Positions 1-7,624 of a DNA stretch of 29,326 nucleotides are shown here, piece by piece (position 1 is the stretch's first letter; each line of letters opens with the position of its first letter). Under the pieces are notes generated by a model. The model worked only from the letters and a program-made list of their open reading frames with translations. It searched no databases and had not been told where the DNA came from. Source of the DNA: a virus; the IMG/VR virus record IMGVR_UViG_3300044940_000160, positions 1-29,326 of that record. One strand, given 5' to 3'. The translations under genes and the position numbers were made by a program.

Positions 1-519
1 TAGGGCAGGGTGCGAATTAGGGCTAATCAGCAGTTGTAATTCATTGTTAGCATTCACTTGCAACAAATTAGCTGCATCAGCTGACAGATTCACCGCCAAA
101 TTTTTGCCTGTAATCTTAATGCCTGTTCCTTGTTCTACATCCCTCCAATCCCACAACCTTGTCAATGTACCACCCTGCCATTCGTAAATACCGTTTTCCT
201 CGGGCGTATTTTGAGCAATTAATAACACCCTCTCGCCGTCTTGAGGTGTGTATGCGGGCAAATTAGGGAACACAAATAGCCCTGTCAAATCCACATTTTG
301 AGGAATTAACTTAATGCCCATAGCATCACTTAGCAGCGTAAACAATGCCGACAAATCGGCAGCTACATTATTTTGCAAAGTGCTTAGTTTGCCCAACAAA
401 AAGCCCATGTTAATCAAATCCCAAACATTATTCTCGTCTGGGTGGTAGCCCTCTGTTATCAACCTATTCAAAGGTGTAGAGGTAGTTTTTAAAATATGTC
501 CGTCAAGAGAAGTTGCCAT
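1..519 (-). CDS. Phage tail fibre or tail-tip protein, N-terminal part
   Basis: An open frame of 173 codons starts at ATG 519 (complement) and runs off the left edge without a stop, so only the N-terminus is visible. Residues 95-114 carry GERVLL followed by ENGIYEW, then an aromatic segment RLWDWRD at 121-127. This resembles the small beta domain common in phage tail fibre and receptor-binding proteins (pattern GDRVLV...ENGIYV). The gene is last in the minus-strand tail operon, 27 bases after the preceding gene, which is where Mu-like phages keep fibre genes. The role in host adsorption is inferred from motif and position. Fibre specificity, chaperone genes and the true length cannot be judged because the gene is cut. 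Confidence 0.6.
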   Translation of the reverse strand, partial: MATSLDGHILKTTSTPLNRLITEGYHPDENNVWDLINMGFLLGKLSTLQNNVAADLSALFTLLSDAMGIKLIPQNVDLTGLFVFPNLPAYTPQDGERVLLIAQNTPEENGIYEWQGGTLTRLWDWRDVEQGTGIKITGKNLAVNLSADAANLLQVNANNELQLLISPNSHPAL

Positions 520-546
520 GATGACTGATGAATTACGAATAATGAA

Positions 547-972
547 TTATGAAAGGTAGTATCGGTATTGCAAGACCACCTTGTGCGTAGTCTTTAAGCC
601 CCAATCTGGGCTGGGTATGAACGTGAGCAGATGCCCACTTATCGTAAAGTCATCTCCGTATTGTTGCTTAATCCCATCTACCGTCAAGATGGCATCTTTA
701 TCGGGGTTCACCGGCGTATGCGTAAGGCTAAACGCCGTCTGCCCATCAGTAGTTACGGGCAATGTTTCATTGGCATAAGCCCGCAAGTCCACATTATCAT
801 CAACCCAATTGATAACAGAGTCAATCAACATATACAGAAAATCACGTAATCTCCTTGCAGTTATCAATTTTTGTAGATTATCAGGAAATTGGTTTTCCAC
901 TTGCTGTTTTAAATCTACCCTGCCTGCCTTGTTAGGCAAGTCCAAAATATGTTGTTCGTTTTTGTTGCTCAT
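547..972 (-). CDS. Tail-end structural protein with Ig-like C-terminal domain
   Basis: A 141-residue protein. The N-terminal half is polar and helical (rich in Gln, Asn, Leu, Arg). The C-terminal half, about residues 74-141, reads like the small beta-sandwich found at the end of many phage baseplate or fibre proteins: a segment AFSLTHTPVNPD, then a strand-turn-strand around ILTVDGIKQQYGDDFTI, then the strand HKVVLQYRYYLS. It lies between the LysM-like baseplate gene and the partial fibre gene, so a baseplate or fibre-attachment role is likely by position. I do not recognise a named family for the N-terminal half. Confidence 0.6.
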   Translation of the reverse strand: MSNKNEQHILDLPNKAGRVDLKQQVENQFPDNLQKLITARRLRDFLYMLIDSVINWVDDNVDLRAYANETLPVTTDGQTAFSLTHTPVNPDKDAILTVDGIKQQYGDDFTISGHLLTFIPSPDWGLKTTHKVVLQYRYYLS

Positions 973-983
973 TATTATATTCG

Positions 984-1022
984 TTTAGCCCTCCCCTGTG
1001 GGGAGGGTTGGGTGGGGCTAAA
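984..1022. repeat. GC-rich hairpin repeat between tail genes
   Basis: A perfect 8-bp stem CCCTCCCC/GGGGAGGG (989-996 and 1000-1007, loop TGT) sits inside an outer pairing TTTAGCCC with GGGGCTAAA. The outer arm overlaps the stop codon of the LysM-like gene. It is far more GC-rich than its surroundings. Similar GC-rich hairpins recur between genes in many Bacteroidota genomes. It may slow or end transcription before the two fibre-type genes, but no U-tract follows it on the minus strand. Confidence 0.6.
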
Positions 1023-1314
1023 TAAAAAAGTCCTCGTTAAAGTCATCATTGAACTCCGCAAAAAATAAGAAGTCCTCACCAGTGTTAATTTTCATACCTC
1101 TTTCTGTAAAGTAGGATACGATGTCTTGGCGTATCATCTTTTCAGTGTCTATCACCAATTTTTCGCCAGCTTGTAGTTGGTAGTCAATACCATTCAAATA
1201 CGCATTGTCTGTAACCAACTGCCAAACCCCTTCCAAGCCACCATACTCCTGTATAGCAATGTCCACAAGGTTTTGCCCCTCATACACAGTTATTTCTTTG
1301 TATCTATTAGCCAT
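1018..1314 (-). CDS. LysM-like tail protein (gpX type)
   Basis: A 98-residue protein. Residues 6-55 have the LysM-like order seen in P2 gpX-type tail proteins: a TVYEGQNLVDIA start, a helix, YGGLEGVWQLVTDN, then a second helix-strand ending LQAGEKLVI. The C-terminus is acidic and aromatic (NDDFNEDFFI). In contractile phages small LysM proteins sit at the baseplate hub and may bind peptidoglycan or help place the hub. It follows the wedge-like gene with a 2-base gap and precedes the GC-rich hairpin. The family call rests on the LysM pattern and on position. Confidence 0.7.
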   Translation of the reverse strand: MANRYKEITVYEGQNLVDIAIQEYGGLEGVWQLVTDNAYLNGIDYQLQAGEKLVIDTEKMIRQDIVSYFTERGMKINTGEDFLFFAEFNDDFNEDFFI

Positions 1315-1316
1315 GC

Positions 1317-1613
1317 TTATTGATTGTTGATATAATACCCATTTATCTCGCCATTGGCATAATCAATTTTTGTAACTCTGATGCCATCTAATTCTAACTG
1401 TTTAAGGGTTTCATGCTGTAAATCTGTCAAGTTCATATCATCACTCAACCACCTTCGCAAACCCAACCCCGCAAAAGGAACGAAACGAAAGTCTCCTTTG
1501 TCGCCTACTATCAAATGTTTGATGTGTTGAGGCGTGGACTCCCCTACATCAAAGTCCCCTTTGAATATCACAGGCTTGTTCTCCTCATTATATAGTATGT
1601 CCTTGTACTCCAT
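1317..1613 (-). CDS. Baseplate wedge protein, Mu gp46 / T4 gp25-like
   Basis: A 98-residue protein that directly follows the spike gene, its start overlapping the spike stop by one base, as expected for tight translational coupling. The sequence has a central segment with FRFVPFAGLGLRRWL, then a helix and a beta C-terminus ending NGEINGYYINNQ. In Mu the gene after spike gp45 is gp46, a wedge protein related to gp25/gpW. Size, order and the polar, mixed alpha/beta make-up fit, but the gp25 fold is an inference from position rather than a clear motif match. Confidence 0.55.
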   Translation of the reverse strand: MEYKDILYNEENKPVIFKGDFDVGESTPQHIKHLIVGDKGDFRFVPFAGLGLRRWLSDDMNLTDLQHETLKQLELDGIRVTKIDYANGEINGYYINNQ

Positions 1614-2245
1614 TAGTGCTTTATTTTAGGGTTTTCAAAAGAATTTGCCACAGTGGGTATCATAGGTGGTAACGGAATGGGTACAGCTGGCGTAGTAGGC
1701 AAAGGCAAATGGGCATTGTATAACCCAACAAAAGCATTAAATGCCGTTTGGATAGCATTCAATCTAGTAATGACTGAATTTAAGCCCACAGCCACTGCAT
1801 TCGATGTAACCAAACCTCCGTTAGCGCCATTATTCATGGTGATAGTACCTGCGGCATCTATCGAAATGTTCTGCGAACTCATATTGAGCTGTATTTTGTC
1901 ATCAATATTCACCTTTACAGCCCCGCTTACAAAATCTACCTCTATACTTACCTTATCACTTTTACAAAAAATTTTGTCTATCTCTGTAAATTGTGCGACA
2001 AAGAACTGATTATCATCAATCTGAACCAACAATACCTCACTACCTACTTTGGGTTGTATCAACAAGCCTTTGTCATTTTTATCTATTTTAGCTTGCAACC
2101 TCACATCAAAGAGTTCTGCACCCCCATCAGACGGCAGCACATCACAAGTGAGCAAATCTGTATCTACCCTACTTACCTTGCCTGTTATCACAAACTCTGG
2201 CAATGGATTTACCATGCGTACAGCCTCTTGTAAAATATCTTTCAT
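1613..2245 (-). CDS. Baseplate spike / assembly protein (Mu gp45, P2 gpV type)
   Basis: A 210-residue protein. Residues about 15-85 look like an OB-fold beta barrel: GKVSRVDTDLLTCDVLPSDG, then a strand pattern ending GSEVLLVQIDDNQFFVAQF. Residues about 90-150 give short regular beta repeats (VSIEVDF, AVKVNIDD, KIQLNMSS, NISIDAAG, TITMNN) typical of the triple-stranded beta-helix of spike proteins. The C-terminus is a helix and a Pro-rich tail around PLPTTPAVPIPLPP. The spike pierces the outer membrane when the tail contracts. It lies 3 bases after the hub gene, the Mu gp44-gp45 order. A His-x-His iron-binding tip motif is not evident. Confidence 0.75.
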   Translation of the reverse strand: MKDILQEAVRMVNPLPEFVITGKVSRVDTDLLTCDVLPSDGGAELFDVRLQAKIDKNDKGLLIQPKVGSEVLLVQIDDNQFFVAQFTEIDKIFCKSDKVSIEVDFVSGAVKVNIDDKIQLNMSSQNISIDAAGTITMNNGANGGLVTSNAVAVGLNSVITRLNAIQTAFNAFVGLYNAHLPLPTTPAVPIPLPPMIPTVANSFENPKIKH

Positions 2246-2248
2246 TGC

Positions 2249-3226
2249 TTAGATTTTTTTGCCCAATTCTATCTCACGCCTAAAACCTTTCATGCCGAAG
2301 GTAGTTTTTATAGTATCACAAACATAGTTGCCCTTTCGGTTAGGATATTTGTCATCTTCCAACACTACAGTACCAGAATGAACCAAATACGGTACGCCAA
2401 AACTTACAAACTTACCTCTATACCCTTCAAACTTATATTTTTCCAACTCCACCAAGCCAATTCTCTGCAATGTCTTGGTGTCAGTCGTTGGTATTCTTAG
2501 GTGAATAGTCCGTTGCTCGCCATCACTATCTCCAACCTCTACTTCTACTTTTTTATTATCTCGTAAAATATTGATAACCTTAGCCTTTAACCGCACATCT
2601 TCTTTTTTCTTGTATATCAAATCATCTTTGGCTATGTTTTTTTGAAAATGAAACTTAGCCCTACCACCTACTACCGTTTCCATTGGCTCGGTGTAAGGTA
2701 AACCCACAAATAAGGTAGCTCCTCTGAAATAGGCAGCTAACAAGTAGTTTTCCTTCAATTTTTGCAATGCCTGTGCTACCGTTACTTTTTCCAAACGGAA
2801 CGGAGCTAAGGTGATGTCTGGCACCTCTCCCAACTGTAATGGCTGTTTAATTTGTGTAAAAAGGAAGTTTAACACTTCTTTCAGTGTTATACTTCGCCAA
2901 CTTTTACTAATCAAATTACTGCGTTTCAACAAATAATTACTGTCTTCACAACGTATCTCGAAAGGTGTTTTAGGTTGTATCTCACTGACAAAGCCCAAAA
3001 ACTCTGTTTGCAAATTGCCATTATAGCCCAGCTTTACGGTTACACTATCTCCATGTTTTATTCTATCTTCCAACTTAGTCTGTTTACCTTCGTACCTTGC
3101 AAAGTTGGGCAGTTTGATAGTACAAGTATCACCCAATGTTTTCCAAGAAGTCTGTATCACCACTTCGTTTACACCTGTGATTTTGTACTTACCAATCATG
3201 ATTTCGCAACTTAGATAGTATGCCAT
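2249..3226 (-). CDS. Baseplate hub protein (P2 gpD / Mu gp44 type)
   Basis: A 325-residue protein. The N-terminus has the strand-rich pattern of late-control gpD proteins. A segment HGDSVTVKLGYNGNLQTEFLG near residues 58-78 matches their 'G D x V x V x x G Y ... F x G' signature, followed by FEIRCEDSNYLLKR. A middle helical region (LKEVLNFLFTQI) and a C-terminal beta domain ending RREIELGKKI complete the fold. The hub links the spike to the tail tube and caps the tape measure. Its position just before the spike agrees. The upstream gap (3227-3825) holds an opposite-strand gene and repeats, so this gene may need its own promoter or read-through. Confidence 0.75.
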   Translation of the reverse strand: MAYYLSCEIMIGKYKITGVNEVVIQTSWKTLGDTCTIKLPNFARYEGKQTKLEDRIKHGDSVTVKLGYNGNLQTEFLGFVSEIQPKTPFEIRCEDSNYLLKRSNLISKSWRSITLKEVLNFLFTQIKQPLQLGEVPDITLAPFRLEKVTVAQALQKLKENYLLAAYFRGATLFVGLPYTEPMETVVGGRAKFHFQKNIAKDDLIYKKKEDVRLKAKVINILRDNKKVEVEVGDSDGEQRTIHLRIPTTDTKTLQRIGLVELEKYKFEGYRGKFVSFGVPYLVHSGTVVLEDDKYPNRKGNYVCDTIKTTFGMKGFRREIELGKKI

Positions 3227-3230
3227 GTTA

Positions 3231-3275
3231 ATTATGTATAATATAGGATATATGATGTATGATATAATTTTGTAC
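3231..3275. repeat. Left arm of TATGATGTAT-type repeats
   Basis: A short run of ATGTATAATATAGGATATATGA-like units lies just upstream of the four-helix-bundle gene. Its inverted counterpart is the array at 3770-3832 on the far side of the gene. The same motif family appears at 8047, 19262 and 20813. Confidence 0.6.
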
Positions 3276-3283
3276 TATTACAG

Positions 3284-3661
3284 ATGAAAACTTATACTTC
3301 AATGAATATAACCCAAGAAAAAAGTTTTGCTTTTGCTATTCGTATTGTCAAACTCTACCAACACCTCACCCAAAGAGAACTTAATAAAGAGTTTGTAATG
3401 TCTAAACAGCTACTCCGTGCTGGCACTTCCATTGGTGCTAACATTCGTGGAGCCTATAACGCAGAAAGTGATGCAGACTTTATTCACAAATTGGCTGTCG
3501 CACAAAAAGAATGTGATGAAACTTGTTATTGGTTAGAACTTTTACACCAAACCAACTACTTAAGCAATTCAGAGTTTCAGTCCATACACCAAGACAGCAT
3601 AGCACTCCTTAAAATCATTCGTTCTATTATTTTAACTAAAAAAACAAACTCAAATAAATAG
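3284..3661 (+). CDS. Four-helix-bundle protein (S23 / Avd-like family)
   Basis: A 125-residue protein that matches the four-helix-bundle family (also called S23 or 23S rRNA intervening-sequence protein) well. It has KSFAFAIRIVKLYQHL near residue 13, then the hallmark QLLRAGTSIGANI at about 42-54, then DFIHKLAVAQKECDETCYWLELL at about 65-87 (written here in two parts: DFIHKLAVAQKE and CDETCYWLELL) and a last helix SIALLKIIRSII. The family forms small oligomers and includes the accessory proteins of diversity-generating retroelements, but no reverse transcriptase or variable/template repeat is visible here, so function is unknown. It is on the opposite strand to the surrounding tail operon, enclosed by opposed repeat arms and followed at once by a long hairpin, so it looks like separately acquired cargo. 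Confidence 0.92.
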   Translation: MKTYTSMNITQEKSFAFAIRIVKLYQHLTQRELNKEFVMSKQLLRAGTSIGANIRGAYNAESDADFIHKLAVAQKECDETCYWLELLHQTNYLSNSEFQSIHQDSIALLKIIRSIILTKKTNSNK

Positions 3662-3769
3662 AGGTTATTAAGATTTTGTAACATAGACTTTAGTCTGTGT
3701 AATAATTAACTGATTAGCAAGGTATTCCAAGCACAGACTGGAGTCTATGCTACAGACCTTAATAATCTC
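3661..3769. repeat. Long imperfect inverted repeat after the four-helix gene
   Basis: Outer arms GAGGTTATTAAG (3661-3672) and CTTAATAATCTC (3758-3769) pair with one wobble. Inner arms CATAGACTTTAGTCTGTG (3682-3699) and CACAGACTGGAGTCTATG (3732-3749) pair along 18 positions with two G-T wobbles. Each inner arm is also nearly palindromic. The structure starts at the last base of the stop codon, so it could form the 3' end of the transcript, or it may be a REP- or MITE-like element. Confidence 0.75.
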
Positions 3770-3832
3770 TAATATATCATCTATCCTACATCCTACATCC
3801 TACATCCTACATCCTACATCATATATCATACT
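3770..3832. repeat. Right arm repeats: 7-base CCTACAT array
   Basis: About five tandem copies of CCTACAT flanked by ATATATCATC- and CATATATCATAC-type sequence. The orientation is opposite to the arm at 3231-3275, so the two enclose the four-helix gene and the hairpin. The array ends at the stop of the DUF6046-like gene. Confidence 0.7.
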
Positions 3833-4575
3833 TCATTCAAAACTAATTCTATGTTTTCATCACTCACCGCCTCCAACTCGTAAGCTAAGGCACTTTGCAC
3901 CCCCACCATTGGGGGGAAACTAATCCTTTCAATAACAATATAATGAATACCTAACATTCGTAAAAAGTCGCACTGCACGGGCAAACTAATTGTGTCTTTA
4001 GTTTTCTCCGACTGCTTACGTTTATACAAGTTATTGAGTAACACCAACCAATCTTCAGGAAACTCCTCGTACACCGTACTACTCGTATTTTTCGCCACTC
4101 CGTTGATAGGGTCATAGTTAGTCGCAATGCCTTTAATATTTATCTTGTAGTCGTCAAGGCTTACTATCTCCTTTACTGTATAGTCCCTACCAGCCACAGG
4201 GGTTTTTACGACGTTCTTCACTGCCGATACCGTTATCAAAGGAGCATTTGGCAACAATACTCCATCTATAGTCATCGGGAAAAATAAAGGTGTACCCAAA
4301 TAAGACAACGCCACCTCTTTTGTAAAGTCGTAAGTCCTTACCTTTTCATAGTCTGTGCCTTTATTCCTCTCTGTCGTTTGTGCTGTACTATACCTATCCA
4401 ACAAATCCCCACTTTCTCTTACAGCTATTTCAGTTGCCAAAGGTTTTAGATAAGTGTCTTCTGTGGTAAACAAAGCACCTTGCCTCAATGCACCTTGCAC
4501 AGTTTGCGTATTGCTAACCGTTGGAAAAGCCATAGAGAGTAAGCTCACATACTGACGATTGATACGAAATTCCAT
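3826..4575 (-). CDS. DUF6046-like tail protein
   Basis: A 249-residue protein with an N-terminal helix-strand region, a segment TYLKPLATEIAVRESGDLLD, and an IxVSAVKNVVKTPVAGRDYTVKEIVSLDDY stretch (seen near residues 115-145) typical of a mixed alpha/beta domain. The middle resembles DUF6046, a domain common in Mu-like phages of Bacteroidota. It lies between tape measure and hub, the slot of the Mu gp43 DNA-circulation protein, so a role in the distal tail or baseplate hub is likely. Function is inferred from position. It starts 11 bases after the tape measure stop. Confidence 0.6.
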   Translation of the reverse strand: MEFRINRQYVSLLSMAFPTVSNTQTVQGALRQGALFTTEDTYLKPLATEIAVRESGDLLDRYSTAQTTERNKGTDYEKVRTYDFTKEVALSYLGTPLFFPMTIDGVLLPNAPLITVSAVKNVVKTPVAGRDYTVKEIVSLDDYKINIKGIATNYDPINGVAKNTSSTVYEEFPEDWLVLLNNLYKRKQSEKTKDTISLPVQCDFLRMLGIHYIVIERISFPPMVGVQSALAYELEAVSDENIELVLNEV

Positions 4576-4586
4576 TGCCTTTTACA

Positions 4587-6977
4587 TTAATTACCTTGAT
4601 TTGCACTATTGACCACCCTTAACAGTATCTCTGTCATTTTACTTTCTATATCAGCACTGCCCTCGTCAAGATGTGTCGTGTTGATAACTATACTTTCATT
4701 CAGTTTACCTATCGTAATATTGATAGTCGTTGGCTTGCTACCACCACCCGACACCGTATCTAATCCTTTCAACACTTCTTTATTACTGTCTTTCGTGTCT
4801 GTATTAGTAGTAGCATCTCCAAAAGGCGAATTGGGTATCAGATTGGTCGGAGGTAAATTAGGCTGCATACCTTTAGGAACTTGCAACATATTATTTACAG
4901 GCATCACAGGAGCTTTTGCTCCTAATAAACTCATGTTACCACTACCCATAACTTTATCCAAAACTTCAGGTCTGCTACCCATGAACTTAGAGAGATAGTC
5001 TGGTGGTGCATTGTCTTTTCGGTAGTCGTTTTGACCCGCCACAAAACCATTGCTCATTGCCGTAAATATCTTTGGTATCTTGTCAATGCCCTCACCAACG
5101 CCTGATATTAGTGTACCTACGGTACCTTTGAACAAACCGCCCAAACTTTTGAGCAAACCATCACCCATTTTCCCAAAATCCAACTCAAAAAGACCGACAA
5201 TGACATCGCCCAAACCTGTAAGCAAATCAATCACACCACCAATAAAAGTTTTGCCCACATTATAAAAACCCTCAAACCACACCTTAGCACCCTCAAAAAT
5301 AGCCCACAAAATGCCCCTAAAATTTTCTGATTGGTAGTATAGATAGCCAAACAAACCAGCTACGGCAGCTGCCCCAGCTATAGTCAAAGCAAAAGGATTG
5401 GTTACAGCCAACAATAGTTGTGTACCCAACAAACTCAATGCTGGTATATTTGCGAGTAGCAAAGCACCCCCAAACACTCCTGCACCCACCGCCATACTTT
5501 CAAACAAACCTTTTTTGCTTTCCAAAGCAACTGTCCAACCAACTATTTTATCTAAAATACCACTACCCAACTCCATTGCTTGAAGTTTGTAGGGAACAAG
5601 CATTTCGCCTAACTGTAGTTTGATGTCATCATATTTTTTACTTTGCTTCTCCAGCTTTGCAGCCAAAGTATTATTCATCTTATCAAACTCTTTCTGCAAG
5701 CTAATATTTTCCGAAAAAAGCCTTTTAGAGTTATCAAACATCTCGTCAAACCTACTTACCATTGGGTTCTCTTTTCCCATAGTGCCTAAACTTTGAATCA
5801 ACGCACCTATAGTTTTGCGAGCTTCATTATCATCTAATTTCAGATAACTCATTACTTGCAACTGCTTGCTATTTTCCATGCTACCCATCAGGCGGGCAAA
5901 GTTTTTGACTAACTTATTCACACCCTCATCACTATCAAACGACTTTAGTAATTGGTCTTCAGTCATGCCCATGACTTGAGCAAATCTATCCGTCTCTTTA
6001 ATTACCTTACCAAAAAAGTTTTGCATACCACTGGCAGCCACTTCCGAGTCAATTTTCATTTCTTGCAAAATAGCTCCGTAAGAGGCTAAACTCTCAAAAC
6101 TTAAAGACTTCATAGCTGGTGCTAATCGTGCCACAAAATCAGCTACATTCCTTGCATCGGCAGCACCACTATCACCCAAACCATTTAAGGTAGAACCTAT
6201 CCTACTCATGAGTTCTGGTACGGGCATTCCCTCAGCAACTACTTGGGGAAATAAATTTGATAAAACACCTACTCTTTGCGCTACCTCCTCTGTACTTCCA
6301 AAATCATTTTTTAAGGCTACGGACATTTGGTCTGTGACCTTGGTAAATCCTAAAATATCTTTTTCTGAAATACCCAACTGCCCTCCAATTTCTCCAATTT
6401 TCAACAACTCTTCTAACTTGGTTCTTGTGTCTATGCCCTGCAAAGTCTTTCTAAACTTCAACATATTTTCGTCAGATATGCCTGTAGTTTTTGCCACAGA
6501 AGCCATACCATCTGAAATTTGTGCTGCAAAGTCCACACTTTCATTGCCAAAATTAATTGCCATACCTACACCACCTACCAAACCCAATGTTGCCAAAAGA
6601 TTTTTGGCATAACCAAGCATCTTTTGTATACCACCTGTGTTCACAGGCGGGTCAATTCCCATACCTTGCAAACCCCTAATTTGGGTTTCCAAATTTTGTA
6701 TCTGGTTATTATATTGTTTTATTTCATTTACATTAAAAGCATTATCTCTTGCACCTTTCAACGTGTTTAATTGCGTTTCCAAATCCCTAACAGATTGAGG
6801 TATCATGTCTATAGCCCTATCAACCATCGCCGTTTGTTTGCCCATGAAATCAAAAGACTTCACGTACTTTTCTGCTACGTTGGAGAATTTATCTGTAAAC
6901 TCTATGATATATTCAATGCCTCTGGTCATTTTGTTAGCAATTAATTTGGAATTGATTAATGAAAGTAGGCTTGGCAA
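4587..6977 (-). CDS. Tail tape measure protein
   Basis: A 796-residue protein and the longest tail gene, as expected for a tape measure that sets tail length. The N-terminal 120 residues form a coiled-coil-rich region. Residues about 150-470 look like the TP901-type tape measure core, with segments such as FAAQISDGMASVAKTTGIS, VAQRVGVLSNLF and GDSGAADARNVADFVARLAP. Residues about 490-555 hold several hydrophobic segments (GALLLANIPALSLLG, TIAGAAAVAGLFGYLYY) that could insert in the host membrane during DNA entry. The C-terminus is Gly-, Asn- and Pro-rich and ends in a short helix. The chaperone gene with its frameshift extension lies just upstream, as in most long-tailed phages. Confidence 0.9.
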   Translation of the reverse strand: MPSLLSLINSKLIANKMTRGIEYIIEFTDKFSNVAEKYVKSFDFMGKQTAMVDRAIDMIPQSVRDLETQLNTLKGARDNAFNVNEIKQYNNQIQNLETQIRGLQGMGIDPPVNTGGIQKMLGYAKNLLATLGLVGGVGMAINFGNESVDFAAQISDGMASVAKTTGISDENMLKFRKTLQGIDTRTKLEELLKIGEIGGQLGISEKDILGFTKVTDQMSVALKNDFGSTEEVAQRVGVLSNLFPQVVAEGMPVPELMSRIGSTLNGLGDSGAADARNVADFVARLAPAMKSLSFESLASYGAILQEMKIDSEVAASGMQNFFGKVIKETDRFAQVMGMTEDQLLKSFDSDEGVNKLVKNFARLMGSMENSKQLQVMSYLKLDDNEARKTIGALIQSLGTMGKENPMVSRFDEMFDNSKRLFSENISLQKEFDKMNNTLAAKLEKQSKKYDDIKLQLGEMLVPYKLQAMELGSGILDKIVGWTVALESKKGLFESMAVGAGVFGGALLLANIPALSLLGTQLLLAVTNPFALTIAGAAAVAGLFGYLYYQSENFRGILWAIFEGAKVWFEGFYNVGKTFIGGVIDLLTGLGDVIVGLFELDFGKMGDGLLKSLGGLFKGTVGTLISGVGEGIDKIPKIFTAMSNGFVAGQNDYRKDNAPPDYLSKFMGSRPEVLDKVMGSGNMSLLGAKAPVMPVNNMLQVPKGMQPNLPPTNLIPNSPFGDATTNTDTKDSNKEVLKGLDTVSGGGSKPTTINITIGKLNESIVINTTHLDEGSADIESKMTEILLRVVNSANQGN

Positions 6978-7033
6978 ACAGCCCTTACAGGCTACTTACC
7001 TTACCTACTAAGCTCACCCCATGAGCCAATATT

Positions 7034-7249
7034 TTATGGATTTTGAATGGTGTTACTCTCCTTTTCTTTCTGCCGAATGTACTGCAAAGCACACCACGCT
7101 TGTATTATTTCCTCTTGCTCCATGTTCGTGATGTCCAGTTTCATGTAGTACAAGAGCTGGTACTTTATGAGCGTATAGAGGTTATCTCCGACATTGCTGT
7201 CATCTATGCGATAAGCCTCTATAAGCTCTTTACCTCTGTTTGCCCTGCA
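7034..7249 (-). CDS. Tail assembly chaperone -1 frame extension (G-T type)
   Basis: An open frame of 71 codons without an internal ATG near its 5' end. It lies in the -1 frame relative to the upstream chaperone gene and overlaps its last 10 codons. The only shift-prone spot seen in the overlap is a tetranucleotide A-AAG at 7231-7228. Slipping there would fuse 111 residues of the upstream protein to 64 new residues (ELIEAYRIDDS... to ...KESNTIQNP), 175 in total. Tail chaperone genes before the tape measure are widely made as a short and a frameshifted long form (lambda G/GT, Mu gp41 region). The residue pattern is protein-like, with a helical segment YTLIKYQLLYYMKLD and EEIIQAWCALQYIRQK. The exact slip site is inferred. 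No classical slippery heptamer is visible. Confidence 0.7.
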   Translation of the reverse strand, partial: CRANRGKELIEAYRIDDSNVGDNLYTLIKYQLLYYMKLDITNMEQEEIIQAWCALQYIRQKEKESNTIQNP

Positions 7250-7560
7250 TTAACAAGACTATCAATCTCTCTGGAAATGGAAAGAATAGCATCGTCATGC
7301 TCTTTAATATCTTCATCACCAGCCAACCAACACGAATGAATGATTGTTTTCCCAAACATTGTTGGGTTTTTAGAAGCATTTTTTGTAGCAAGCCCAATTT
7401 CTTGTAGAGTAGGATTGCGTAAATAGCAACGAAAAGTTTGTTCACCCTCTGTATAAGTGAACTCATACACTCTTTTCCATTGCTGTTTCCACAGTTTAAT
7501 TTGCTCGTCAGTGGCTTGATACGCCTTTCTTAATTCTTTGGGTTTATCAGTGGTTGCCAT
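7219..7560 (-). CDS. Tail assembly chaperone, short form
   Basis: A 113-residue, mostly helical protein between the tail tube and tape measure genes. It has a charged N-terminus, then a beta-like segment VYEFTYTEGEQTFRCYLRNP and helices down to SISREIDSLVNAGQTEVKSL (last 20 residues). In Mu and lambda this position holds the chaperone that coats the tape measure while the tube grows. The small size and the downstream open frame in -1 support the call. The 64 bases between it and the tube gene show no clear ribosome-binding site, as is usual in Bacteroidota. Confidence 0.7.
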   Translation of the reverse strand: MATTDKPKELRKAYQATDEQIKLWKQQWKRVYEFTYTEGEQTFRCYLRNPTLQEIGLATKNASKNPTMFGKTIIHSCWLAGDEDIKEHDDAILSISREIDSLVNAGQTEVKSL

Positions 7561-7624
7561 AGTAAATTTTGATTGTTAAATAGTGATTAAATAAACTTTT
7601 AATTCCAAGCCTTCCTACGGGCTG

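Noticed and set aside
3284-3661. Diversity-generating retroelement
   Set aside because: The four-helix protein is related to Avd, but no reverse transcriptase or template/variable repeat pair is seen in the window.
7016-7028. ACCCCATGAGCCA shared with 19248-19260
   Set aside because: A 13-base match is expected by chance in a window of this size. The neighbouring T-rich similarity is weak, so no functional claim is made.
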